Source: Myxococcales bacterium
Lineage (GTDB): Bacteria > Myxococcota_A > Polyangia > Haliangiales > Haliangiaceae
Reading direction: 5' to 3'
NCBI GenBank assembly: GCA_016720595.1
Contig: JADKKI010000009.1
Coordinates: 248,001-312,000 of the forward strand
Length of the DNA stretch: 64,000 bases
The first letter of the stretch is position 1, and each line of letters opens with the position of its first letter. Under the pieces are notes generated by a model. It was given only the letters and a program-made list of their open reading frames with translations, ran no database searches and was not told the DNA's origin. Below are positions 43,614 to 51,324 of this stretch, piece after piece. The translations under genes and the position numbers were made by a program.

Positions 43614-45053
43614 TCAGGGCGCGTCGACGGTCGCCTGCACGGCGGCCTCGGCGATGGCACCGAACCGGCTGCGTGCCGCGTCGTCGAACGCGGTGGTGTA
43701 CGGCAGGTGGATGAAGCCAGCGCGGCCGTGCCCGGTCATCGCGCCGATGTCCGCGAACATGACGTTGTTGCAGATGTAGCGGCCCGGATCGGTGCTCGCT
43801 GCCGGCGTCTCGCCGATCGCGACCAGCGCGCTCTCGATCGCGTCGAGCGGGAGCAGGGTGTCCCGGGTGCTGGGCGCCTCCACGTTGATCTGCTGAGCGG
43901 CGCGGATGATGCCGCGATTGTCGGGAGCCCCGCCGGAGAGCTCGCCCGTGTCCTGGAGGTTGTAGGCGGTGTGCTCGAGCGCGATCTCGCCGCCACCCTG
44001 GCCGAAGCTGATCACGTGCTGCGGCTTGCAGCGCTCGATCACCTCGGTGACCAGCGACGCAGCACGATCATATTCGACGGGGAGGATCAGCTTCATCACG
44101 GCCGTGTGGCTCAGCGCCGAGGGCCGCAGCGACGTGACCGCGACGGCCGAGACGTTCTCGTGCGAGCCGTCGGCCGGGAACGGCTGGAACCCGGTGATCA
44201 GGACCTTGGTGCCGTTCGGATCGCCCTCGAAGTTGCAGGCCGCGGGGCTCTTACGGATCTGCATGCGCGACGTATCGCCGCTCGAGTGAATCCGCAGGTC
44301 GACCACGTCGGCGCGGTCCGGCATCAGGGCGCCGACCTTGAACGAGATCAGGCTGCGGAACGCCGTCGTCGTGCGGGTGACGGTCCGCGGGTCGGCGGCG
44401 TCGAGCCGCGCGCGGAGATCCACGCCGTTGGCCTCGAACCTCTCGAGCTTCTTGCCGCGCGGTAGCTCGATCGTGATGACGTCGGAGTCCTTGAACACGC
44501 CCGAGCCGGGCGACACGATCACGCCGAGGTCTTTCGGGAACACCTCGACGTACTGCAGATCGACGATCGCACCAGCGGTGACATCGAGCGAGACCTTCGC
44601 GACATGCACCACGTTCTGGATCTTGATCGGCAGATCGACCCAGCGGTCGCGACCGCGGAGGCGCGACACGGTCAAGGTCTCGGTGCCGAGGACGCGGCCA
44701 TCGGCGTCCTTCGCGGTCAGCTTGACGATCGTGCCCGACGAGGGGTGCTGGCGGACGCGCAGGCGAGCGTTGACGGTCAGGCCACCAACCTCGGCCCCCA
44801 TCGGGAGGAGCACATCGCAGCTCGAGGTCAGCTCCAGCGCACCATCGGAGCGCACACCTTCGCAGGTGATCCGGTCGCCCTCGAGCACCTTGGCGTTCAG
44901 CGGGTGGCCGGCATCGTCGAACTTGCCATCGAGGAAGTCGCGGAGCAGGCCCTCGTTCGGATCGACCGCGGGTTCGGTTCCAGGCGTTTCGGCGCAGCCC
45001 GCTGCGGCGAGGCCGGCGAGGGCGAGGGCGGTGAGGACAGGGCGCAGGAGCAC
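43614..45053 (-). CDS. Lipoprotein with C-terminal pyroglutamyl-peptidase I-like domain
   Basis: A 479-residue protein with lipoprotein signal MLLRPVLTALALAGLAAAGC. The first ~260 residues are beta-rich with no known family. The last ~200 match pyrrolidone-carboxylate peptidase (family C15): VLITGFQPFPADG, GQGGGEIALEHTAYN (catalytic Glu), YICNN (Cys428) and GFIHLPY (His449). All three catalytic residues are present. C15 enzymes normally are small cytoplasmic proteins that remove N-terminal pyroglutamate; an exported lipid-anchored fusion is unusual. The start is GTG. No operon partner is evident. Confidence 0.8.
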   Translation of the reverse strand: MLLRPVLTALALAGLAAAGCAETPGTEPAVDPNEGLLRDFLDGKFDDAGHPLNAKVLEGDRITCEGVRSDGALELTSSCDVLLPMGAEVGGLTVNARLRVRQHPSSGTIVKLTAKDADGRVLGTETLTVSRLRGRDRWVDLPIKIQNVVHVAKVSLDVTAGAIVDLQYVEVFPKDLGVIVSPGSGVFKDSDVITIELPRGKKLERFEANGVDLRARLDAADPRTVTRTTTAFRSLISFKVGALMPDRADVVDLRIHSSGDTSRMQIRKSPAACNFEGDPNGTKVLITGFQPFPADGSHENVSAVAVTSLRPSALSHTAVMKLILPVEYDRAASLVTEVIERCKPQHVISFGQGGGEIALEHTAYNLQDTGELSGGAPDNRGIIRAAQQINVEAPSTRDTLLPLDAIESALVAIGETPAASTDPGRYICNNVMFADIGAMTGHGRAGFIHLPYTTAFDDAARSRFGAIAEAAVQATVDAP

Positions 45054-45212
45054 GAGCCAGTCCAGAGCAGTGGTCGTGCCAGATCGAGGATCAGGATCCG
45101 CCGCTAGTTGCGCGGATCACTAGCGGCTACTCGACTTGCCACGGCAGGGACGTTCGAACCCAGTCGGGCCAGTCGGCTCGGTCAGCCCCGCGGCTCAGCC
45201 GGGCTCGGCCCG

Positions 45213-46064
45213 CTACAGATCGACGGTTCCCCGGCCGAGCTCGATGACCGCGCCCGTCACGAAGATCCCTCCCTCCGCATCCACGTGGAGGCCGAGCCGA
45301 GAGGGGCGCCCCACCGCCTCTCCCTGGCGGAGGGTCACGGTCGTCGGGAGCGGCTGACGCGTGGCGACCATCCAGCCGCCCAGGTTCGCGCACGCCGAGC
45401 CGGTCGCCGGATCCTCCACCACACCGCCGTTGAGCGTGAAGAAGAACCGCACCAGGTGATGTTCTCCGGGCGCGCCCTTCGCCCACAGGTACGCCATCGC
45501 CTCCTCGCGGGTGGGCGAGGTGCCGTATCGATCGAGCAGCTCGAAGCTCGGGGCCGCGGCGCGGACGAGCTCCGGCGTGGCGATCGGGATCACGAGCTGC
45601 TCGGAGCCCGTGTTGACCCACAGCGGCGTCTCGCTGACCGCGCCAGCCGGGAGCCCGAGCATGTGGGCGAGCTCGTCGCGGGTGGCGAGCACCTCGCGGG
45701 TCTGGGGTGGGCGTGCGGTCTTCAGCGTCCAGGTCGCACCGTCGGTGGTCACCCGGACCAGGCCCGCGATCATCTGGAGCGTCAGCTCCGTGCGGCCGTT
45801 CGCGATCACCGACGTGGTGCCGAGGGTGGGATGGCCGGCGAACGGCATCTCGAACCCGGGCGTGAAGATCCGGACGTGGGCATCGGCGCCGTCCTGCGTG
45901 GGAGGCAACACGAACGTGGTCTCGGACAGGTTGAACTGGCGCGCGAGCGCCTGCATCTGCGCGGAGGACATCCCACGCGCGTCCTCGAACACGCACAGCG
46001 GGTTTCCAGACAGTCGATCACCGTCGACGGTGAACACGTTGACGATGCGGAACGCGTGGGCCAT
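45213..46064 (-). CDS. PhzF-family isomerase/epimerase-like protein
   Basis: A 283-residue protein with the motifs of PhzF: VNVFTVDGDRLSGNPL at the start, the catalytic Glu in LSETTFV, GHPTLGT and the second-half GGVVEDPATGSACANLGG. The fold is two diaminopimelate-epimerase-like halves. PhzF itself isomerises a phenazine precursor, but most genomes carry paralogues of unknown substrate; no phenazine genes are nearby. ATG 46064 fits the family start. It is divergent from the small lipoprotein gene, with 114 bases between them. Confidence 0.92.
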   Translation of the reverse strand: MAHAFRIVNVFTVDGDRLSGNPLCVFEDARGMSSAQMQALARQFNLSETTFVLPPTQDGADAHVRIFTPGFEMPFAGHPTLGTTSVIANGRTELTLQMIAGLVRVTTDGATWTLKTARPPQTREVLATRDELAHMLGLPAGAVSETPLWVNTGSEQLVIPIATPELVRAAAPSFELLDRYGTSPTREEAMAYLWAKGAPGEHHLVRFFFTLNGGVVEDPATGSACANLGGWMVATRQPLPTTVTLRQGEAVGRPSRLGLHVDAEGGIFVTGAVIELGRGTVDL

Positions 46065-46178
46065 GCGTCGATGTACGCCTGCCACCGACCGCCGGCAAGA
46101 CACAGGCATGGGCGCCTGGCAGCAGCACACCGACGACTACCTCAACAAACTCCCAACGAGGACGATGTCCCTTCGTAC

Positions 46179-46745
46179 ATGCCCCGCGCCCTCCTCGTGG
46201 TCCTTCTCGTCGCGGCCTGTCATCCCCGGCTCTCCGCGGGCTATGACACCTCGGCATACGTTCGCGGACCGCTCGCCAGCCTCCAGAGCATCCCGCGCGT
46301 CGCGGCGTTCTCGGGGATCGAGGGCACCACGCCGGCCGCCGAAGGCCGCACCGTCAACGCGGGCCTGTCGTTCGGTGATCGCGTGTTCCAGCTCGGGATC
46401 GGCATGCGCGCGAACAACATCGCGAAGTCGACGCTCGATGTCACCAACGGCCCGCAGTATGTCTCCGCCGCGGCCTCCCTCGACTTCCGCTACACCTGGG
46501 TGCGGATCAAGAACTTCTCCACCAACGTCGTCCTCGCGCCCACGCGCACGTTGCTCGTCGATAGCGCGAACGCGAGCTACACGTGGGGCAGTGGCGTTCG
46601 CTACGGCGCCGGTGTGGTGTTCGCGCTGAGTGCGTTCGGCATCTACGCCGACGCGTATCAGGAGAAGATCGTGTTCGGCGAGGGGCCTGCATACGGCAAC
46701 AGCACGCGGACCGGGCTCTCCGTCGGCCTCGCGTTCCAGCCGTAG
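46179..46745 (+). CDS. Small beta-rich lipoprotein
   Basis: A 188-residue protein with lipoprotein signal MPRALLVVLLVAAC. The mature part has amphipathic strands (VNAGLSFGDRVFQLGIGMR, AASLDFRYTWVRI, VRYGAGVVFALSAFGIY) and ends GLSVGLAFQP. It may be a small barrel-like or beta-sandwich outer-membrane protein. No family was recognised. The longer frame upstream overlaps the PhzF gene on the other strand and was rejected. Confidence 0.65.
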   Translation: MPRALLVVLLVAACHPRLSAGYDTSAYVRGPLASLQSIPRVAAFSGIEGTTPAAEGRTVNAGLSFGDRVFQLGIGMRANNIAKSTLDVTNGPQYVSAAASLDFRYTWVRIKNFSTNVVLAPTRTLLVDSANASYTWGSGVRYGAGVVFALSAFGIYADAYQEKIVFGEGPAYGNSTRTGLSVGLAFQP

Positions 46746-46780
46746 TCACGAGTGATAGCGGCTGGCATCGTCGCGCTGAG

Positions 46781-47596
46781 TCACTCGGCCCGGGTGAAGA
46801 TGTCCGAGGGGATCTCGGCCTCGAGCCGCGCGTTGTTGCCACTGCTCGTCACCTTGAACCACGCGTCGTCGACGGTGATGCCCTTCTGAGCGGCACCTTC
46901 CTTGAAGCCCTTGACGATGTCCTGGGTCCACGGCAGTGCGATGCCGGGCTCCGCGGCCTCGGCAGTGACGACCAGGTTCCAGTGCCCGGGCGCCGTCTTG
47001 ATCCACGCGACCGAGCTCGTGATCTTGAACTTGGGGAACCCACCGGAGACCACCCAGCCCTCGGCATCCTTCGGGACCTGCGCCACGAGGCCGCGCATCC
47101 GGGCGCTCGGTGCGGCTCCCTTCACGGGGCGCGCCTCATCGTAGATCTCCACGGTGCCGTCCTTCTGCCAGGTCAGCCGATACTTGTCCCCGCCCGCGAT
47201 CAGGCGAAACCCGCTCCCCATCGGCTCGGTCTTCGCACCGAGCATCGGGGCGAGGGCATCGATGCACTTTCGCGTGGCCTCCTCGGGCATCCCCGTGACG
47301 TGGCCCTGCCAGGCGGCTCCGGCGCCGATCACCACCACGCCCACTTTGCCGAGCAGGTCGCGCACGCAGCCGAGCTCGTCGGGGACCAGCGCCGAGAACC
47401 GGGCGAGCTCGAACTTGCCGAGATCCACGGCCATGATCACGTTCGCGTCGCCGAGCTGATGCGCGATCGGATCGGGGATGAACGGGAACCCGAGCTTCTC
47501 GGCGTCCGAGCTGCCCGCTGCGGGCGCCTCCGACTTCCCGGAGCAACCCGCACACACGAGGGACAAGGCGAAGACGACGAGGAGGCGTGCCAGCAC
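46781..47596 (-). CDS. Putative lipoprotein of unknown function
   Basis: About 271 residues with signal MLARLLVVFALSLVCAGC. The mature part begins with a Ser/Ala linker, then GFPFIPDPIAHQLGDANVIM and MAVDLGKFELARFSALVP, alternating alpha and beta. No known domain was found. GTG 47596 is used; GTG 47611 would add five residues and is equally possible. It is convergent with the small lipoprotein and divergent from the SEC-C gene; only 37 bases separate the start codons, so the promoters must overlap. Confidence 0.7.
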   Translation of the reverse strand: MLARLLVVFALSLVCAGCSGKSEAPAAGSSDAEKLGFPFIPDPIAHQLGDANVIMAVDLGKFELARFSALVPDELGCVRDLLGKVGVVVIGAGAAWQGHVTGMPEEATRKCIDALAPMLGAKTEPMGSGFRLIAGGDKYRLTWQKDGTVEIYDEARPVKGAAPSARMRGLVAQVPKDAEGWVVSGGFPKFKITSSVAWIKTAPGHWNLVVTAEAAEPGIALPWTQDIVKGFKEGAAQKGITVDDAWFKVTSSGNNARLEAEIPSDIFTRAE

Positions 47597-47633
47597 GTGC
47601 CCGCATACCACGAGGCTGCGCTACGCTGGCGGG

Positions 47634-48458
47634 GTGCCGGCCACGGTCGTCGATGCGGTCGAGTCACCGTTCCCCTGCCCGTGTCAGTGTCACGAGCGGC
47701 TGACGCTCGACGAGCGCGCCGCGGGCATCACCGCTCTGTATCGATTCGATGATGCGATGCGTGGCTGGGGGCAGACGGTGATCTGGGATCTCGCGGCGCC
47801 GACCTTGTGGCGCTTGCAGCAGCAGCTCGGCCAGGTGACGTGGGTCGCGGTCCGCGATGGCGCGTGCATCCACGCCCGCCTGCTCGGGTTCTGCGTCCAC
47901 GAGACGATCCACGCGATGTGCGGTGACCCCACGCAGCCGAACTACGGCACGCCCGTGGGGCTGCCCTACGGGGTCCCCGAGGCGATCCCCCAGATCGAGG
48001 AGGCGGCGTACCTCCATCCGTTCAACCAGAACGAGGCGCGGGCGTGGGTGGGGATCGAGGCGGTCGCATACAAGCTGTTCGGCATCGAGTGGACGCTGCT
48101 CCCGGCGCGCGATGTCGGCACCTACGGGTTCGCGGGCGGCACCGCGCTGTGCGATGTGCCGCCGGGCTATCGCCGCGTGCCGCACTACGATCACGCGCAG
48201 CACACCCGGCGGTATCTCGCCCTGGCGCGCAAGCTCGAGGACGAGGCGCGCTCGTGGTTCACGGCGGAGCGGCTCGACGAGATCCACGCGAAGTTCACCG
48301 CCGCCGAGGCCGTGGGCCGAGCGCAGCGCCCGACGGCATATCCCTCGCCGCGCGAGGCCGCGCGGATCAAGCCGAAGAAGCCCGGTCGCAACGACCTCTG
48401 CGTGTGCGGCTCGATGCGCAAGTGGAAGCAGTGCTGCGGCGCGCAGATCGCCGATTGA
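47634..48458 (+). CDS. Protein with C-terminal SEC-C zinc motif
   Basis: A 274-residue soluble protein. The first ~240 residues are of unknown family, with an early Cys cluster (PCPCQCHERL), a Cys/His-rich stretch (CIHARLLGFCVHETIHAMC) and aromatic segments. The last ~25 residues are a classic SEC-C motif, PGRNDLCVCGSMRKWKQCCG, which binds zinc in SecA and many unrelated proteins. HETIHAM resembles an HExxH metal site and could mark a peptidase-like region, but this is speculative. The start is GTG. Confidence 0.75.
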   Translation: MPATVVDAVESPFPCPCQCHERLTLDERAAGITALYRFDDAMRGWGQTVIWDLAAPTLWRLQQQLGQVTWVAVRDGACIHARLLGFCVHETIHAMCGDPTQPNYGTPVGLPYGVPEAIPQIEEAAYLHPFNQNEARAWVGIEAVAYKLFGIEWTLLPARDVGTYGFAGGTALCDVPPGYRRVPHYDHAQHTRRYLALARKLEDEARSWFTAERLDEIHAKFTAAEAVGRAQRPTAYPSPREAARIKPKKPGRNDLCVCGSMRKWKQCCGAQIAD

Positions 48459-48475
48459 CGTGTCAGAGTCTCCAG

Positions 48476-48907
48476 ATGCGGCACCTCGGGTGGTTCGTGG
48501 TCGTGATCTGCGCGTGTGGCAACACGCCGTCCGAGTCCGAGCGCGACGCTACCCGGATGAAGGAAGCGCGCGAGGCGCTCGCGCGTGACCCCGCCTGGGT
48601 GGCGCGCCAGGCTCGAGAGGAGACCGAGCGCCTGGTGAAGGCGTCGAGCGATGCGCGGGAGAAGGTCGGTCGGCTCGCGGCCGAGCTCGCGGCACTCGAT
48701 GTCCAGGTCGGTGCGGCGGTCGATCTCGTGGTCGAGGCGCGGACCGACAACGATCGGCGAGCTGCCAGGGATGGTCTCGAGCGCTTGCGCCGCCAGAAGA
48801 GTGAGCTCGAGACGCGCCTCGCCCAGGCCCAGGCCGCCGCCGAGCGCGCCGATCATGCGGCAGACCCACGATGTCGCACCGACCCGAAGACGTTCGGCTG
48901 CACGTAG
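48476..48907 (+). CDS. Small coiled-coil lipoprotein
   Basis: A 143-residue protein with short lipoprotein signal MRHLGWFVVVICAC. Almost the whole mature part is helical coiled coil (MKEAREALARD, REKVGRLAAELAALD, LRRQKSELETRLAQ), ending with a Cys pair (PRCRTDPKTFGC). It shares the lipobox, coiled coil and C-terminal Cys layout with the next gene, so the two may be paralogues. It lies 17 bases after the SEC-C gene stop, consistent with co-transcription. Confidence 0.65.
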   Translation: MRHLGWFVVVICACGNTPSESERDATRMKEAREALARDPAWVARQAREETERLVKASSDAREKVGRLAAELAALDVQVGAAVDLVVEARTDNDRRAARDGLERLRRQKSELETRLAQAQAAAERADHAADPRCRTDPKTFGCT

Positions 48908-48946
48908 CCGTGCAACTCCGCGCGCGTCGCGCTGTCTCGTGCAGCG

Positions 48947-49333
48947 ATGGTGCGGTTCGGCTGGATGCTCTGGTTGTTCGCCGCATGTAGCGCCACTCCG
49001 CCGCGCTCTCAGCGCGAGGCACCGCGGGAACGTGCATCTCAGGCCGCAGCGCTACGGTTCGTCGACCACGCGCGTGTGGCGATCGATGCGAATCGCTTGG
49101 TCGTCAGTCTCGCCGCGATCAACGAACAGATCGACCGAGCCTACGTGCCACCTCCCCTGGTGAATCCCAGGAAGCGCCTCGCCGAGCTCGAAGCGCAGCG
49201 GCGCGAGCTGCTGGAGAGGATCCGGGTGGTTCGAGCGAACCGCGAGGTCCTGCTGAAGACGCCGCGCGGTCCGGGGGGCGTGCGGATCAGCCGTGCGTGC
49301 CTGGTCAATCCACTCGCGAAGGATTGCGACTAG
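48947..49333 (+). CDS. Small coiled-coil lipoprotein
   Basis: A 128-residue protein with signal MVRFGWMLWLFAAC. A coiled coil follows (RFVDHARVAIDANRL, KRLAELEAQRRELLERIRVV), then GGVRISRACLVNPLAKDCD with two Cys. The layout parallels the preceding gene. Its stop TAG overlaps the stop of the convergent Uma2 gene in the sequence CTAG, so neither gene has room for a terminator between them. Confidence 0.65.
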   Translation: MVRFGWMLWLFAACSATPPRSQREAPRERASQAAALRFVDHARVAIDANRLVVSLAAINEQIDRAYVPPPLVNPRKRLAELEAQRRELLERIRVVRANREVLLKTPRGPGGVRISRACLVNPLAKDCD

Positions 49334-49899
49334 ATCGGCGGCAGGATCTCCGCGACCTCGACGGTGACGTCGGGGAACGCGAGCATGCGGATCGTGTCGC
49401 CGCGACGATACGTGGTGATCGAACGCCAGAGGCCACCGTCGCGATCTCGCCGGACCTCGACCAGCCCATTGGCGAGGTCGACGATCCAGTACTCCTCGAC
49501 GTCGGCGAGACCGTAGAGCAACGCCTTCTCGCCACGATCGTAGGCGAGCGAGCTCCGGGCGACCTCGACCACGAGGTGTGCGCGTGATGCGTGCGCTTGC
49601 CAGTAGTCGCCGAGCGGCGTGACATAGACATCGGGTTCGGGCTCGGAGTCATCGGTCGCCGCGATCGGTGCCTGGCAACGAACGCGGGCGCGCTCGCCGA
49701 GCGCCCGGAGCATCCGCTCGTGAATCCGCGCCGTCGATTCGACGTGACTCGGGTCGATCGGGCTCATCTCGACGACCATCCCGAACACGAGCTCGACGCG
49801 CTCGGTGCCGAACACGCCCTGCTCGACGAGCTGGTCATACTCGACGCGCTTGAGGCGTCGGAGCGGCTGGTTCTTGATCTCGACGGACCGCACGGACAT
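49330..49899 (-). CDS. Uma2-family (DUF820) restriction-endonuclease-fold protein
   Basis: A 189-residue protein. The family core is visible: VELVFGMVVEMSP, PDPSHVES-like start region, EPEPDVYV (metal-binding Asp), HLVVEVARSSLAYDRGEKALLYG (Glu and Lys of the PD-(D/E)xK fold) and EEYWIVD. Uma2 proteins are abundant in some bacteria and probably nucleases, but their role is unclear and no methylase partner is seen. The ATG starts five bases upstream of the M48 gene end region on the same strand. Confidence 0.88.
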   Translation of the reverse strand: MSVRSVEIKNQPLRRLKRVEYDQLVEQGVFGTERVELVFGMVVEMSPIDPSHVESTARIHERMLRALGERARVRCQAPIAATDDSEPEPDVYVTPLGDYWQAHASRAHLVVEVARSSLAYDRGEKALLYGLADVEEYWIVDLANGLVEVRRDRDGGLWRSITTYRRGDTIRMLAFPDVTVEVAEILPPI

Positions 49900-49903
49900 C
49901 GCG

Positions 49904-50842
49904 CTACTCGAGATCGGAGACCGCGGCCTTGAAGCGCCGCGTGCGGATCTTCGGCACCGTGACCTTCGGCGCCTTCGCGACCTTCGCCTCGAGCTTCGCG
50001 ATCCGATCGCCCGCCTTCGGGTGCGTGGCGGAGAACCCGCCCGAGCCCGTGGCCTGGTGCGCGGACAGCTTCTTCAGATACGCGACGAACGCGCTCGGGT
50101 CGTACCCGGCCTTGATCATGATCTCGAGACCCACAGAGTCAGCCTCGAACTCGGTGTCGCGCGAGTAGCCTTTGACGAGCAGCGAATCGGTCATGTCGTC
50201 CATCGCGCCGTCGAACACCTGGGTCAGGTTGCCGAGCGCTTGCGCGTCGAGCTCGACGGAGCTGTCGAGCATCTCCTTCATCACGCCCGCGAACCGGGAC
50301 TTCTTGATCGAGCCGAGAGCGTGGCCGCGGCGAACGTGCGCCACCTCGTGCGAGAGGATCGCCGCGAGCTCGTCCTCGCTGCTCGCCTGCTCCACCGCGC
50401 CCATCGTGACGAAGATGTACCCGCCCGGTGCAGCGAACGCGTTGATCGTGGAGTCCTCGAGGATCACGAAGTGCCAGCCCGCGAGGGGCGTGGGGCGATC
50501 GGAGTCGTGGTGGATGTCGAGCGAGGCCATCGCGACGACATTGCCAACCGCGTTGATGTACGCGGTCATGCCCTCGAGCTTGCCGGAGTCGAAGCCCTTC
50601 GCATCGCGGTACTTGTAGTCGGACTTCGCGAGGATGTTGGTCGCGACGGCGCGGCCCACGTAGTACTCGTTCTCCGGCGTGAGGTCTTTTCGTGCCTCCT
50701 TGATGCCGTGATAGGCCTTCGCCATGCCCTCGGGGGTGAGGTTGACCTTGCAGGACATCGACCCGAGAGCGCCGACGAGGAGGGCACCCGGCAGCAGGTG
50801 ACGCATCCGGCCCATCATCCGGCGCATCATTCGGCCCATCAT
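49904..50842 (-). CDS. M48-family metalloprotease lipoprotein
   Basis: A 312-residue protein with the zinc site SHEVAHVRRGHA (HExxH) and a downstream EFEAD (third ligand), as in M48 peptidases such as BepA and LoiP. The N-terminus has a repetitive MMGRMMRRMMGRM followed by a lipoprotein signal (HLLPGALLVGALGSMSC); ATG 50842 is used because it overlaps the SH3 gene stop as ATGA, but ATG 50806 would give a cleaner signal. It is likely a periplasmic quality-control protease. Third gene of the cyclase operon. Confidence 0.87.
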   Translation of the reverse strand: MMGRMMRRMMGRMRHLLPGALLVGALGSMSCKVNLTPEGMAKAYHGIKEARKDLTPENEYYVGRAVATNILAKSDYKYRDAKGFDSGKLEGMTAYINAVGNVVAMASLDIHHDSDRPTPLAGWHFVILEDSTINAFAAPGGYIFVTMGAVEQASSEDELAAILSHEVAHVRRGHALGSIKKSRFAGVMKEMLDSSVELDAQALGNLTQVFDGAMDDMTDSLLVKGYSRDTEFEADSVGLEIMIKAGYDPSAFVAYLKKLSAHQATGSGGFSATHPKAGDRIAKLEAKVAKAPKVTVPKIRTRRFKAAVSDLE

Positions 50843-51324
50843 TCGGCACCTCCGGCGAGCTTGCCTTCGGCGACGAACGCCTCGAGCTCACCCGGATCGA
50901 TCGAGGTCTTCTCGATCTTGTCGACGTGCGAGAAGTCGAGGTTCGGATTCTTGTTGCGGTACTCGCCCTCGACTTGCGGCGTGAAGCCACGGCCTGCGAG
51001 CTCGACCTCGTCACGCGATGCGTTCCCCGCGCCCTCGCCGCCGGGCTTGCTCGACAGCGTGACCTGTCGCTCGGTCAGGTTGGTCTTGTGGATCCACCCC
51101 GTGACGGTGCCAGACACGCGGTACCAGTCGCCCTTGGCCTCCTCGAACTTCAGCTGGGCGCCGCGGGACACATCTCCGGCGGCGGGGCCGATGAACTTCG
51201 GGTTCTTCATCACCTTCGCGGTGAGGACCCGCACCGTGACGATCGAACCGGCCTTCGGCGCAGCGACCGCGAGGCCCGCAACGAACAGGATGCTGCAGAT
51301 CAAGAAGCGAGGTCTCATCGTCAT
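50839..51324 (-). CDS. Exported SH3-domain protein
   Basis: A 161-residue protein with signal peptide RPRFLICSILFVAGLAVAA. The mature N-terminal ~65 residues are a bacterial SH3-like domain (VRVLTAKVMKNP, AQLKFEEAKGDWYRVSG, TGWIHKTNL), often a peptidoglycan or protein binder. The C-terminal half is polar without a known motif. ATG 51324 overlaps the cyclase stop as ATGA; ATG 51318 is also possible and sits eight bases from GGAG. It links the cyclase gene with the M48 protease gene. Confidence 0.8.
   Translation of the reverse strand: MTMRPRFLICSILFVAGLAVAAPKAGSIVTVRVLTAKVMKNPKFIGPAAGDVSRGAQLKFEEAKGDWYRVSGTVTGWIHKTNLTERQVTLSSKPGGEGAGNASRDEVELAGRGFTPQVEGEYRNKNPNLDFSHVDKIEKTSIDPGELEAFVAEGKLAGGAE

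Noticed and set aside
45213..46064. Phenazine biosynthesis cluster suggested by the PhzF homologue
   Set aside because: No other phenazine gene is nearby, and PhzF-like paralogues are widespread.
49330..49899. Restriction-modification or defence island suggested by the Uma2 nuclease-fold protein
   Set aside because: No methylase, helicase or other defence gene lies beside it; neighbours are lipoproteins and a protease.
50806..50842. Short DNA repeat ATGATGGGCCG-type at the M48 start
   Set aside because: It is only a 36-base repetition encoding MMGRMMRRMMGRM; it matters for start choice but is not a separate element.
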